From Halictus rubicundus (taxonomy: Eukaryota > Arthropoda > Insecta > Hymenoptera > Halictidae), in NCBI RefSeq assembly GCF_050948215.1, contig NC_135155.1, positions 15,465,001 to 15,529,000 on the forward strand: 64,000 bases of DNA, given 5' to 3'. Of this stretch, positions 1-12,922 are shown piece after piece (positions within the stretch are counted from its first letter, which is position 1; every line of letters begins with the position of its first letter). Under the pieces are notes generated by a model. The model saw nothing but the letters and a program-made list of their open reading frames with translations. It did no database searches and was not told where the DNA came from. The position numbers and the translations under genes are program-made.

Positions 1-445
1 TGCAAATCCCTTCAGATAAAAAAAAAGTCTGCGCACCCATCCACCACCCTGGCCGCTATCACCCCACACAGCCCCGATAGTGGCAGTGACTCACCCACGA
101 TCACCCAACCCATTTTTTTTTCCAACCCCTCATTGCCACGGATCCGTGGGTCCGCGGGTGTAGAAGGGGTGGGGAGGGGGGAGGGGGACGTGAATCCTTT
201 CGCCTCGTGGCTGTTCCTTGTACCTTCGTCGAAAAAAAAGGGTTCGTCGACCCCGATAGAAAATTCTCTTCCTGCTAGGCCATTCATCGAACCGTGGCCA
301 CGTGGGCTGCGATCGAAAATCTGCTCGATTCCATCCGGGATCGCTCTCTCGCCACGTCCGAATAAATTAGCATTGATCCTTGAGCTTTGACTAGCTTCTG
401 CTGTGGAACCTGCTGACGGGTTCGGATCGCAAGATTCGTCCTTTC

Positions 446-461
446 GGGGGGGGGGGGGGGG
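446..461 (+). repeat. Uninterrupted run of 16 G
   Basis: Sixteen consecutive guanines lie in a GC-rich stretch. Such a tract can form a G-quadruplex and is hard to sequence, so its true length may differ from what is shown. Confidence 0.9.
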
Positions 462-520
462 TCGTGGAGTAGACTAGTCAAATTATTGTGAATTTTAGGA
501 ACTTTTTATAAGAAAAGTAT

Positions 521-771
521 TTAACCCTTTGCACTCGGCGCTATTTTCATTCTAAAACTAAATTTTTCTTCCGTCTTAGAATATTTTCATGTCATTCGTA
601 CGAAACTGGTCCGATTTCCACATATATTATTTAAATGTTTAGCAATCTGTTAAATACAAATTTTGTAATGTAACAAATATTTTGTAAAATTTCTCGTAAT
701 TTCTTTGAAATAATACCACAATAATTTCTATGGTGGTGCTTCAGAGTCACCACTCGAGTGCAAAGGGTTAA
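521..771. mobile_element. TTAA-flanked inverted-repeat element, family B
   Basis: The left end reads TTAACCCTTTGCACTCG and the right end CGAGTGCAAAGGGTTAA, an exact inverted repeat with a TTAA at each outer edge. The element is 251 bp and has no coding capacity. TTAA duplication and CCC-type termini are hallmarks of piggyBac-type MITEs, so that is the likely class. Only one copy of this terminal sequence was seen in the window. Confidence 0.85.
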
Positions 772-1581
772 TATTCGCTCTCGAAACTTCAGGGGTATTT
801 CATTGGCTAATCGAACAGCAGAAAAATATTGTTTTTTAGTACGAAAAGTAGGGGCTGTGTCAGTTTTTTATTTGGGTGTCGCTGTCAAGGTCATTTGAAG
901 ATCAACTTTGTTTCTTTCAAATGGAAACCTATATTTTTTATTGCGGGATCTTACTGTACGTAAAAAGATCAGCAATTTTTGGTAGGATACTTTTTTTTAT
1001 CCGCGCACTAGTTTCGGAGATATTTAACACTTTGAACACCAAACTAGAAACCCGAAAAATTCCATAAAATCAAAGTAAGTTATTTAATGAAATAAAAATT
1101 GCAAAAAATTGAATGTACGATACTGAGTAATCCTCCAACTTTCTTGCATGTTACAGATCCTAATTAAGTTTAGTACAATGAATATATCAACGTAAAAATT
1201 CATTTTAAAACCTGCAAAAATAATTTAATGAACGTGGCGTTGAACGTGTTAAAGAAAAGTAGAGCGAGGCATATTATTCTGTAAAATTCTTCGACGCAAA
1301 TCGTTGACGTTCGAAAACAAAATTATCCTCTATTGATCTCTTGTTTATGTTGTCCGTCTTTCGATATAAGATTGTACTGTTCAGTCAAGTGTGAATCATT
1401 TACACTTTTTTTGATATCTTTCATACTTCTCGAGATATTCGACTGCAAAGTTGTTCAAATGAACACCCTGTATATTATACGCTAATGCACAGAAAGGACG
1501 AAAATTCGAATCAAAATTTAAAATCGCTGTATATTTTGCTCTCGCAGTTCGCAGAAAGTCCTTCCGCGTTCACATTTGCTG

Positions 1582-1603
1582 TCTCTCTCTCTCTCTCTCT
1601 CTC
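1582..1603. repeat. (TC)n microsatellite
   Basis: About 22 bases of alternating T and C on the plus strand, followed directly by alternating GC/CG (TTGCGCGCGCGC). Confidence 0.95.
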
Positions 1604-2125
1604 TTGCGCGCGCGCACTCTTTGTCTTACGCGTCCATCGCTCGCGTTCACACGGTCATATTCGCACCTTGTCTGTCGACAGGCTCGACCTTCCGAATGTT
1701 GCCCGACACCGTTGCTCCGCACGGTCATGCTCGCAGCTTGTCCGTCAACAGACTCGGCCTTCGGAATTTCACACCGTTACGAGGCTGTAACAGACATTTG
1801 GACAATGTCGAGTCTAGCTCGGCATAGTACCGCGAAGGATTACCCAGCAATCTATAAAAAAACCGTCTGCAAGTCCAGAGTGTAATCCAACAACACATAA
1901 TAAATAATGGGAGAGTCTGCGGGGGCAAGATCCCTTGACCAGGTCGTTCCTCCTGCGCCTATCAATCCTGCCGGGCCATCTCGCTTCACCCTTCCTCTTC
2001 CTTATCCTTTCAACTTCTTCGGAGCAGCGAAGATGTACGGCTCGATACCCCACGGCCGAGTTGCTGCGGAGCACTCGAGAGAAGTCCACCCCAAAGATTT
2101 GATCAGAGGAGAAAGAAAGAAAGCT

Positions 2126-2127
<2 letters not shown>

Positions 2128-2155
<28 letters not shown>
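2128..2155. repeat. (GA)n microsatellite
   Basis: Pure GA tract of about 27 bases in a wider purine-rich block (about 2,108-2,205). Confidence 0.95.
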
Positions 2156-2164
<9 letters not shown>

Positions 2165-2833
2165 TATAGAAAAAAAAAGAGATACGGCAAGGTGAAGAGA
2201 GGGGCGAAGGGTGGGACCCTAGCTCCACGGTGCGGAAGGGCACCCTCGCGGAGAGCGGCTGGCCCGCACCCCACGCTATGAAAAAAACTTCGCTACCCCT
2301 AACGATTTTTTTTCACTGCCCCTCTCCTCAACCCCATCTCGACGCACACTAATTACGTTTTTAAGCGAAATTACTTGCGAGCCAGCCAGTGTCGAGCTCT
2401 CGCGCCGCCGATGCTAACGGTCCTGACTGGCTCAGACCTGTCAGAGCCGTGGCAGGGGGTGGCGGATGAAATACCGTCGTCGGGGTGCAACGTTTTCTTT
2501 TTTTTTCTTTTTGTTCTTCCTTCTTCCTCTCTTCCTCCCCCTCCCGACTCGGAGAATAGAAGAGAACGCACAGGGTTGCAAGACCATCCTCCTTCGTTCG
2601 CCGGGAGAGATATTTCTGATTATAAAATGTTAAATGGCGTCGTCGACCTCGTTACTCATCTAAATTTTATTCGTTCCAGCAATTGGCCCGGCGAAGATCG
2701 GTAGAAGAATCGGCTGGGTCAGCGGAAAGTGGCAATCACGCCCGGGATCCACCCTCTCTGATCCTCTTTATTCCGTCGTAGCGTGATCATTGCCCCGGAT
2801 TTTCGTTTCTTTCTTTCTTTCGCCCTTTCTTGC

Positions 2834-2851
2834 CTCTCTCTCTCTCTCTCT
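2834..2851. repeat. (CT)n microsatellite
   Basis: CT tract of about 18 bases inside a pyrimidine-rich run that starts near 2,806. Confidence 0.9.
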
Positions 2852-3387
2852 TTCTTTGTGCTCCTCCTCTATTTTGTTAATTTGATTGGCTTCGTTTGGC
2901 CCGCGGAAACCTCCCAACAGCTCTCCGACAGGACATCCTCCGCGAGATTTTAATTTCTTTCTCGCTCTCGCCGCGACCACGGTGGTCCCGCTTCTTCCGC
3001 GTCGAGCGTCGAGTTCTGGTAACTAGAGTCTTCCATCTATATGGTAATCGGAGTCCTCTCTTTCTGGGTCTTTGAATCCCGATTCCCCCGAACGACGCGT
3101 CGCAATGATGCTCGCGTCGACTCCTGGACGCCTGAACGAGCCTGTGTCGAAAATAAACTTTTCCGGATTTTTAATTGTCCGATACAGGGATCCCGATAGT
3201 CGGCCACTCCGTGACGGCTCTTTCTTGCTGTTGTCGATTACTTATGCCGATTCATATGCAAAATGAGAATCGTCTCCGTTGGTTGCAACACTTCTTCCTT
3301 CTTTCTTCAATAATGTCTACGCCGGAACTACCGAGCCCGTTGGAATGGCGGATTTCAGAATTTTTGTACAATTCGTGGAGTCATACT

Positions 3388-3705
3388 TTAACCCCTTAAC
3401 GCACAGTTTTTTTTTTAAACCGGCCAAAAAAAATGAATTTTTGATATACTGCGCTTTTGCTCCATGGAAAAAGGGTATATTTTATTCTTGAATAAATAAG
3501 TGTACAATCCCATGTAAATGATAAATATCAATAAAACGATTCTTTTTCTTTGCTTTCACATTGTTATTTTCAATTCTAGATTATATACGAGCGTGAAAAA
3601 TTATAGCAATATAAAATACAACGCCGCTCGAATTATCTCGTGTGTGCACAGTTTGGCCTGTTTAGCGCGCTCGAATTAACTCGAGCGTGCAAGTTAAGGG
3701 GTTAG
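3388..3705. mobile_element. TTAA-flanked inverted-repeat element, family C
   Basis: The left end is TTAACCCCTTAACGCAC. The right end is GTGCAAGTTAAGGGGTTAG, which is its inverted counterpart with a 2-base insertion and a TTAA mutated to TTAG. The 318-bp interior is AT-rich and non-coding. The termini differ from family B, so this is a second piggyBac-like MITE family. Confidence 0.78.
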
Positions 3706-4574
3706 TATCCCTCCTTATTCAAGTTCGTGGAAGGATTAAAAGACCAACGAAATGAAATTGTTTAAATTCATACGAATTTCGTATTGATCATACGAATACA
3801 TGTAGATATGGGTCAGAGCGCGCTAAAAGCGTCGAATCAGCAACATTAATAATAAATTCAATAATTTATCAGTCGGCTGTCGAGCCGGATAGCAGAACAC
3901 GTACCGCGTAATCCAGTGTCGGAGGCGGAACGTCTCTGCACGAGGTCGCATAAGTCTTGGACTCAGGTGCTCCATACTCGACAGTATGTTCATACCGGGA
4001 GCCGGTGGCACTTTGCTTTTACCCAAATTTATTTCGCCGTGCGTTTTACGGGTCTGCTCAACGAAGGGAGGGGGAAAGGACTGTCAAAAGTGTAAAGTAT
4101 TATTTCAAAAAGAGACCGGACTCTGTCAGTGTCCTTGCGAGGGTAGAAAATTTTGGCGGCTCTGCACCCTTGCGCACCAGTTTGTCAAATTTCGTCGACC
4201 CGCGAGTGTCCGAATATTTTTCATAAACAATTTAGTCGAGCCGTGATCGCGTGGCTCAGCGGTTCGTCGTTCGGCTTGAAAAAACAAAGGGCGGGCATGA
4301 AATTTTCTGTCGAATTCCAGAGATCTGCCTCCTCGTGGCTTCTTCTTGTCTCCGAAGGGAAACCGGAGGTCACAGGGCGACGCTTTGACTGATAGGAAAT
4401 GGATAAGCGACCATAGCAAAGCCGTGCTTATCTGGTTCCGTCGCAAACGAACAGAGTCCCCGGCAAGGGAATTAATAGAAATTAGGGGGACCCATAAGTG
4501 ATCAATTATTTCGAAATCTAAAACAAACTTTGTAGTAAATATTATTTCTTAAATAAATAATATAGTATACTTAA

Positions 4575-4818
4575 TTTTGGATCAGCTTCCGCCAGAGATT
4601 TTAGGGTGTCATTATCAAATTCAACTGGTCGTCCGAGGCCTGGCAGAGAGATCATAATCACCAGCGGCAAACCTTCTGAACCAACGTTGACACTTGTTGA
4701 CCTTCGATACATCTCCATAAACATCGCAAATTTTCTTTGTTGTTACATTAAATCCCGCATGAAAATGAAAAAGTATGCAATGACGAATATGATCCTCGGA
4801 AGGTACGGACGCCGCCAT
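4575..4818 (-). pseudogene. Mariner transposase N-terminal fragment, frameshifted
   Basis: Read on the minus strand from 4,818, the frame gives about 65 residues matching the paired helix-turn-helix DNA-binding start of mariner (SETMAR-type) transposases, including the stretch RHCILFHFHAG and CQRWFRRFAAGDYDLSARPR. A stop ends that frame near 4,621. The match resumes in another frame with GRPVEFDNDTLKSLAEADP, the usual next part of mariner proteins. The catalytic D,D34D domain is absent. This is a broken relic with no intact transposase. Confidence 0.85.
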
Positions 4819-6262
4819 TTTATTACAGGGTTGTAAAAGAGAATTATACTTTTTAGAATATTTTGAACACAGGCTGCTTTACCGAAAACTGCAAAATAAT
4901 ACGTGTTTAATCTTGAACGATCGGTACAGAAGTAAAGGCAAAACAAATTCTTTGCAAATAATTGATTGCTTATGGGCACCCCTAATATCTTGGATGCTCG
5001 GATCCTCGGGTCATCCAGAGGACTCAGGGAATGATTAGCCGGCGTGGACACGTGTTATGGAGATGAACTGTCACGCAAATGATTTCAGGCGAGAGGTGCA
5101 CGCTGCCACGGGGATATCAGGCTTTTTGTGTCAAATCGATCCGCACTCGATCGAGCGAGGGTGTCGCGCCGCTATACGGATACATAACACTTGGGGCGTT
5201 CCAGAAACGTTGTTAAAGGGTGTCCGTTCCACTGCGTGCGGATTCTGTTAGTATCGCGCTCATGCTTCGCTCTATACACCAATTTCGATGTTCCCTTTTA
5301 CGACAGTGTGTTGCCCCACGGAAAAATTTTACGCAACAATTTAACCCCCGGGTTAAACTAAACTTTCGAAACTATGACAATAGGAACATTTTCATCTCGT
5401 GGATCGCGTTCGCTTCGAGTGCGCCGACAAACAAATTCAAAACCGAATGGAACTTTTCAATTTCACTGATCTGGTTCCATTATAAGTACTTTACCAACCT
5501 TCGTGGCAATCCAGGCAAAAAGGTCTGTCTCCCATTTTTGGGAGACGCAGCACTTTTCAAAATCGATAATCTGCAATTGAGAATCGATATGATGTAACAA
5601 CTTCCACTGAAATTACCAGTTAACCACTTGTTCAATGAATATATTAGCGTTAAATTCATTTTACATCCTGGACAAACAATTCCGTCACATATGGGTGACA
5701 TGGCGGTCAACGTGCTGAAGCTGAATAAAATTCGATTTTGTTACGGTCGGTATTTGGAGGATGCGTTGGCGTAACATAAACTTGCTTCGTTTCGTAAGAA
5801 ATTATGAACGACGAAGAGTCTCTGCAACCGTGAAACAAATAGCAGAGCGCAGTCGACTTCCGGTAGGCAGAGTCTGTTTGAAGATGTGTTTCGAGTTCGT
5901 GTTGCGCAATCGAGAACTGAACGAACTTTTGGAACGGGCTAATGTGAGATCAGATTGTCACAGTGAATTTGAAATTTCTCCGAAACGAAACAAAGAGGAC
6001 AATCGACAGGCCGCACGACGAGCCCCGAAGAGCTTGCTGCGCCCCGAACGCGCCGGGGCCGTAATAGATCCATCTTTCATGCTTTAAAGCCGAGGAAGAA
6101 AACATAGCCGAACATACTTTCATCTCGATATCTGCAGGACGGCGACGTTGATGCATCTCCCCTCGGAAGACGTTATGGAGAGGAGGAAAATTGGAGGCAA
6201 AGAAGAAAGTAATAGGGAGGCCGATTGAAGAGAAAATTGAGAGAAGCGAGCGCGCCCGGGGC

Positions 6263-6263
<1 letters not shown>

Positions 6264-6294
<31 letters not shown>
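6264..6294. repeat. (GA)n microsatellite
   Basis: Pure GA repeat of about 30 bases, preceded by the GC-rich palindromic stretch GCGCCCGGGGCGC. Confidence 0.95.
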
Positions 6295-6297
<3 letters not shown>

Positions 6298-8901
6298 AGA
6301 GGAGGAGAGAAGAGTGGAGGATCGACGACGGAAGAACTGATTACAAATTTATAAAGAAATATATCTCGCGACGCGTGCCTACGGAAGAGGGAGGGTTGCA
6401 TCTGCCCTTTCGCTTCACCTTCGACCTCACCCTGTCCCTCGGAACGTCGTTGAACGGCCTTGCATCGGAAAAAGCGCGAAGAACCGAGAACGAGGATGAA
6501 CGGAAGAAAGGAGAAGACGAAGGAAGAAGAGGGAATGAAGAAGGAGGCGAGGCTTGCCCCCGGACCCGACGAGGAAGGAATGGAAAAGACCGAAAGCGGG
6601 CGAAGGGATGGGCTGATTGAAGCGGGCATGATGTTTAATTCAAAGAAACTGAAGACACGCCCCGCTAACTACGGAGCAAGCCGCGCTATCAACCCCGAAG
6701 AAGACCGGACCAGAAGAGGGAAGAACGGGAGGGCTGGGGAGAAAGAAAAAGAACAGAAAAAGAATGAACGCGGAAGGAAGATGCCGTGATCCTCTTTGCC
6801 CTCCTCAAATCTCCCTAGTAATTGCTTCCTTTCAACGGTGCATGACTCCGCGATACCTGTACACACCGAGGCTCTTCCGAAATCGAATGACGATCACCGG
6901 TTTTACCAAAAACATCGACGTATCGGGGTGAACTGTCCAGTGAATGGACACTTAAGCCGTACACCAGCTGAAGCCAGCGTTCGCAAATCGTTAATGGATC
7001 TCCCGTGTGCTCATTTCTGACAGGTTAAATAAAACAGTAATTCGTTTTACCGTTTTACTCTATTTCACTAATTTATTTCACTATTTTACTTTATTTTACT
7101 AATTTATTTTACTATTCCGTGCACTATACTATTACATTGGTTTCGTGGAATTTCTGAGACTGCTAGACCGACAATCCAAGCGTTAACAAGTAAATAAAAA
7201 ATACAATTGAGGCTATTTAAAAATTAGGTTCCGGGCAGAAAGTTTGACCCAGACCTTGGCCTACTTCAAGATGAGCCGAAATCTCGTAATCCGTCTTGTA
7301 ATCCAAGAATTAAAAAGCCTAGTTAATTGCAAAATTGTCGACCGATCCCGAAACCCCGGAGAACTGATCGAATACTAATAGAAGATTGAAATCGCCAATG
7401 AAGATCTGGTAGAAGCGCGAGATGATGAAAGTAGAGGTACAAGAACCGAATGCGTTGTATACAAGCTGATAAGATCGATGAAGCAAGGTCGATTCGACGC
7501 GGAAGTGTTCTTCAGTCGGTTTCATAATGTAGAGCAATAACCGCCATCGCTACGAACGTCTACCATTTTGTCTCCGGTGCAGCAATTACCGCGATTGCAT
7601 TGCAGACTTTACTGTGCGCATGCCCTCGAGGGTGAAAGGGTTAAAGCTGCCCACCCTTGAAGTGGAGGGCAGGTCCTCGAGACCTGCAGTCTCTTCCTTA
7701 CGATCCCGTTGGCTCTGTCCGTTTAATATGGTGCGAACACTTCGCTCATTCTTGTTGCATCATCTACACGAACCGGTGATTTTTCTTGATTCACCGTCGC
7801 AATCAGCTGGACAGCGGATTTTTATTAAAAATTCTCTGCTTTTTCTTTAATCATTTTCGAAGGTGACTTCTTTTACTATCTCTAATTACAGCTGATTCTG
7901 AAAATTATTAAAATTTCATAAAACCATTTTCACGTGCAAATAACAAGCTATTGAGTACAAAAATGTTAGGCGATTGCTCAATCCGGTGGAAAGTATTTCA
8001 TCGTGAGAAATTAATGAATCATTAATTAATTGACTTCTTTCTTTTAAACAACACACTGTAACTGAATAAGATAGTGATAATTACGCTGTGGATTTCATAC
8101 ATTTATGAATAGATGAGACAAAAAAGTGTGAAGACATTAAATTTAAGAATGTCATTGCATTATTTTTGACTTATGGTAATGATCAATAGAAGAAATACAT
8201 TTTTATTCCATTTCCGTTCTCTTCAAGTGACTTGAGATCCGCAGTCAATTGTTTTCCAGCTTCCTCGTTTATTTTTGAAAAACACTGAGCAATCTTTCAC
8301 TCGTTATCGGGCGTTTCAGAATCGAAAATTTCCTGGGTTATCAAATCAAATAACCATTAGCAGGGATCATTTAAACCTTAATCCAATCCGGACGATCCAC
8401 GTCCTACACTAATTCTATCCCCCGATAAGCATAAGCGTTCCACTCATCCGTCTCTTAATCCAACAAGCCGCAAAGCGTTCCAGACCCAACCTCGTCGAGC
8501 AGTCATCAAACAAGCCATCAGAAAAAAATTATAACTCGCTCGCATGACCCCGTAACTTAATTCGTACATTAATCGGATTTGGAGGAACACGTTTGTGCCC
8601 TACGCAAGTCTCGCAACGAGGTAAGGGTAGGTTTTTGCTGATGCGATAAATATAATTGCGATCAGTTCATTTGCCATATGAATTTGTTATTATTAGCTCA
8701 TTGGTTCAATTTTACTCTCCACTGTATCTTTTATCGCTAGACTGATAAGATTGATTTCATCCCTTAGTCATTTTAATACGCTGAAAACAACGTACCAAGA
8801 CTCTTAAATTTTCCTAATCTTTTACTGTTCCATATTTCACCAAATTCACAATTTTTATTATATTTTTCTTATATTTCACAATTTCTGGATAAATTCATAA
8901 A

Positions 8902-8941
8902 GGTTCACTGCTCGTCAAAAATGCGTAAAATTCGCAGTCCT
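8902..8941. repeat. Fragment resembling the TA-type element end
   Basis: The stretch GTCAAAAATGCGTAAAATTC followed by GCAGTCC resembles the right terminus of the inverted-repeat element at 34,757-35,020 (GTCATAAATGCATAAAACCTGCAGTC). No partner arm was seen nearby, so it looks like a solitary end. Confidence 0.4.
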
Positions 8942-9109
8942 TTTATCACAGTTCGAACATAAACGTCGATCGATCGAAAGGGTTGCGAGCTTCTCCAAAT
9001 TCGCCAGCGCTGAAGCTCACCCTTCATGCGATCCACAAATGCCATGATTTTTTTTCAAGACGATCGTTCGACCCTCGGTCGTCTTCCCGACCCGTGGCAA
9101 CCGCGATTT

Positions 9110-9132
9110 TCTCTCTCTCTCTCTCTCTCTCC
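9110..9132. repeat. (CT)n microsatellite
   Basis: CT tract of about 22 bases, next to a GC-rich block extending to about 9,540. Confidence 0.93.
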
Positions 9133-10268
9133 TTTAAATCTAAGGGGTGGAAAAAAAGTGACCCCAGCAGACACGTGGGCCGATTTTAGGCGCGTGCGTT
9201 TTTGTTTTGTTCCGGGGGCTAACAAAACGCGAACTTGTGGGCCGACGAGACGAAAAACTACTCGCCGGAGAGAACGGAGAAAAAAAGAACCGGCGTTAGA
9301 CAATGAACGAAACGCAGCTGGTTAAACGCGGAAGGGTTACACCGATTAACATAAAAGGGTGCCATTACACGCCGCGCGAGACGCGATCGGATTCAGGACC
9401 GCGGCCTAACAAGCCGTATTTATACGGTGTTTTTGCCATAGAAAAACATACATGGGTGGGCCCCGGAACCCTAAACCCGGGGGCCCACGAGTCGCCTAAC
9501 TTGCGCGCGATGGGAGCTCGAGGATGACGAGTCTGCGCAATCATAGAAAAAACCTTTAACTCTTACGCGCTGTTCGGGAATTCCAGGCATTTTTAATTCT
9601 ACAATTAGCTGCACAAATTAATTCGTAGCTCTTTCTGTACAAAGAATCAAATCTCGACAATCTCAACAACAAAAATTAGATCAGAGACGTCAGAATTTAC
9701 AATACGATTGCTGCACATAATTTGCACGTAAGCGTTATTTTTTGGTTTAATACGAATTTTGTTCATTCGCTGGACAGGTCACTTTGTCACTTTGTGTATG
9801 AACTCGTAGTTGCTGATGAGCCTTGTGAGATTGATGCAACGTTAAGAACAAAAAGAAAAATTAGAAAAATCACGAAAATTAAAGATCGCGAAGATGGACT
9901 TACGAGAAATGTACACCTCGTTTCAAACAGAAACCAAAATGCAAAGTCTTGATCAATCCTCCTGGATAGACGCGCCAACGAAGATTCGCGACAGCCACGG
10001 CTGAATATAGCTCACTATATAGATATGGCTCACTTCCGTTTAATTGGTCTCCGATGGTAAGAGACAGGGGGAAGCTTGATAAAGACAGACACTGAGCGTC
10101 GTCGGATGGGCTTCGGCGATTTGTCATCGACTTTCCCGAGCGGTTTCATCGCAGCCGTCGAACCGAAAGGGCGCAACAATAGCAATAATCGGTCGCCGGT
10201 CGGGGAACTTTCGAAAAATCACTCCTCCGCGAGCAAAGTGGGAGAGAATAAATCAAACAAAAGGAGGC

Positions 10269-10269
<1 letters not shown>

Positions 10270-10309
<40 letters not shown>
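10270..10309. repeat. (GA)n microsatellite
   Basis: GA tract of about 40 bases with a single AA interruption. Confidence 0.94.
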
Positions 10310-10312
<3 letters not shown>

Positions 10313-10687
10313 TCTGCGGTGTAAATCGAAAACCGACGTGAGAGGGTAGCCGAAAAATTGTCGATGGAGTTATAAAAGTGGCAACACCCCTTCGACCGCA
10401 CGAGCAGACACAACGGGATGGCTGTCCTCGAATGCCGAACAATACATTATTTCTGTCTGGCTCCCGATCCCTTTTGTGACACGAGTCATCGGCTCGCTTG
10501 TCAATAACGATATTCCACAGTTTTTGTTGAAGACTCTCGATGACTTCCGGTAACAGATTGCGGCGCTGCGATCTAGAGAATATTCTGGTGTAACAGGTCC
10601 ACAATTCGATTTCGTTTGCATACAGAAAATGGACTCATTACGAATATGTAGTCGAGGACAAAAATAAGTGGACAGTTAGGGGAAACA

Positions 10688-11016
10688 GGTAAAAATGAAG
10701 GTCAGTCGAATTAACATGACTGTTGTAAACTTAAGTTTTATTTATTGTATATTCTTATAGCGTATAGATTATTTAGTCAATAAGTAAGGTTCGTATTTAC
10801 ATCTTTGTGTAGAGACGCCGTATAACGAAAATGACAGCTATTTATCAGGGGGCAAAAATGAGTGGACACTTGGTTGTAATGATGTAACACAAAGATGTAA
10901 ATATGAACTACAATTATTCGTTAAATAATCTATACACTGTAGGGATATATAATAAGTAAAACTTCAGTTTATAACAGTCATGTTAATTCGACTAAACTCC
11001 ATTTTTACCGTGTACA
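10688..11016. mobile_element. Large imperfect inverted repeat with ~125-bp arms
   Basis: The left arm (about 10,688-10,813) and right arm (about 10,885-11,013) are reverse complements. Both carry GTCGAATTAACATGACTGTT, or a near copy in inverse orientation, and a matching run AGATTATTTA / TAAATAATCT. The motif AAAAATRAGTGGACA occurs directly repeated at about 10,659 and 10,854, resembling the terminal sequence of Tc1/mariner-type elements. There is no coding capacity. The assignment to a Tc1-type MITE, perhaps a composite or nested insertion, is tentative. Confidence 0.6.
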
Positions 11017-11782
11017 GATTTACAGATTTTTTGACTTCTTGGAAGGAACGTAGAAAAGCTGATGTAACTCTTTCGATTTTAATTACTTTTTAACCTAACT
11101 TCGTTAGGATGATCCAGGAGAGTTGAAGAGTTCTCCAACCCTTACGATAATTATTAATTTTGCAATTTTTATTAGAATTTACTTTGATTTCGTGGGATTT
11201 TTGGGGGGTGATTGCGTTCGACAATGTTGGGATGGGAAATTTTTATTTCGCTCGGGTTTGTCGCAGCGGAGAATTTTTCTTTTGCACAAAGATCCCGCTG
11301 ATAATGATTCGCAAAACTGTGAGCCTCCGTTCGTCGAGATCTGTCCTCTCCATTAGATCCAGTTTAGAATCCCCTTAGCCGCGGCAAGAGCGGCGAGCAC
11401 CTCGTCGAATGTTTGCTTTCCTTTCAGCCCTAATTGAATTATGCAATAGAATCCCGGGTCCCGGGGCCGGAAGGAAGGAAACAAAATCCGCGCGACCGCC
11501 GAAGGGAAGAAATAAGCCCGAGCGGCAACTTAGCGAGTACAAGAAACCACTCTTAATGAAACTTCGGAACTCCTTTGAATCTTTGTTACAACGCCCACGT
11601 GTATCGCGGCGCTCTTTTAGAAAAGGAAAACTGAAAGCGTCCTCCGAAACCGTAAAAACGTAAACTAAACCCGTTGTTAGTTATCGGGTACGGGGCCCAA
11701 TTACTGCGGGGGTGCCGCCAACTCTGCCTACATTAATTATACTTATTCCTAAAGCATAATGAATATTCATCGCCTTCCCTAT

Positions 11783-11966
11783 TTAACACTAGGTTTACGG
11801 AGCACTAAAAGTGAGTATTTTACATTACTTTAAAGAATAAAAAGAACGTGTCTATTCAAGTTTTTAGCCATTTCTAAAATAATATATACCCAAGGAAACA
11901 AATTTGTTGAGCAATTCCACGTAGATGGATCTTCACAATCTCAATAACCGTAAATTAAAAATATAC
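11783..11966. mobile_element. TTAA-flanked element, family A, 3'-truncated copy
   Basis: It starts TTAACACTAGGTTTACGG and continues with AGCACTAAAAGTGAGTATTT and the AT-rich core shared by the copies at 18,962, 36,841 and 63,288. The match fades after CGTAAATTAAAAATAT, and the inverted right terminus is missing. Confidence 0.75.
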
Positions 11967-12409
11967 CTATTTTTAAAATGGGACCAAACGGCTTCAGCTT
12001 TTTTGAGATGTTGGGAGGATTGATTTGCTAGCTAATGCATTCAATAGTTCTTTATTTTCAATTGCTGTTGGTCGCAATTGAAACGAAAGAAGAAATAACG
12101 TGAAAGTCACGATTCTCCAGTTGTTTAACTGTTGTTTATCGGACGCGAAAATACGATTTTGCTCCGTGGTTTTCACGGATTCGGACCACCGTGCGCTCCC
12201 TGTTCTCCCCAGTGATCGAACCGTTGCCAAGAAGAGACTGGTGAACAAACTGCACTGTCAACGAGCCGGGAAAAATCCGTTGGTAGCATCGTGCTCATTC
12301 GGATCCGGGGTGGCTCTAATTGACAGTCAACGAATGCGCCTCGTTTCCTTCGAGCACACGGTTGCGTCGTGTCGCCTTTCCGTCGTTTCAAACTGTTCCT
12401 CTTTTTTTT

Positions 12410-12431
12410 CTCTCTCTCTCTCTCTCTCTCC
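12410..12431. repeat. (CT)n microsatellite
   Basis: CT tract of about 22 bases after a T8 run. Confidence 0.93.
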
Positions 12432-12685
12432 ATCGTTCTCTTTATCGAAGAGGAGAGGAAAAAACCGATCAACGTCGTCGGAAACCGTCCGAGAAATATA
12501 GAAGAAACAGAGAGGGAGAGAGAAGGAACGAGGAAAAAACCGTGAAAGTGAAGTTGAGACGAAGAAAAGGCGACGATATACTTACACGCAACGGTAACAC
12601 GAGTAAAAAAAAGCGGCGCTCGTTAAATTACTACAGTTACAGGACTCCGGGATAAAGGGAAATCGGCGAAACGAAGCAGAGAGAC

Positions 12686-12735
<50 letters not shown>
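12686..12735. repeat. (GA)n microsatellite
   Basis: GA tract of about 50 bases with one AAA interruption. Confidence 0.95.
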
Positions 12736-12738
<3 letters not shown>

Positions 12739-12902
12739 GAGGGACAGAGGGTGGCTTTATATGCATACGAGAACATTCAGTTGTCAATCAAGAGTCGAGA
12801 CTACGGGGTGCGGAAATCGGACTTTTTCCGAAAAAATTTACGTATTCATTCACGCGAGGCCACGAGTGCAGAAACACGGGGTGGCACAGCGTTAAAAAAA
12901 GG

Positions 12903-12922
12903 GAGAGAGAGAGAGAGAGAGA
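12903..12922. repeat. (GA)n microsatellite
   Basis: GA tract of about 20 bases. Confidence 0.9.

Noticed and set aside
1907..2281. 124-codon plus-strand open frame
   Set aside because: Its length depends on the (GA)n tract, which reads as repeated Arg-Glu in any frame. No domain or splice context supports it.
5761..6087. 108-codon plus-strand frame starting MRWRNINLLRF
   Set aside because: It lacks GA repeats and is mildly interesting, but shows no domain, no splice partners and no start context; probably chance.
6120..6629. Long open frames on both strands around 6.1-6.8 kb
   Set aside because: They overlap each other and a (GA)n tract; composition is low complexity and neither shows a recognisable domain.
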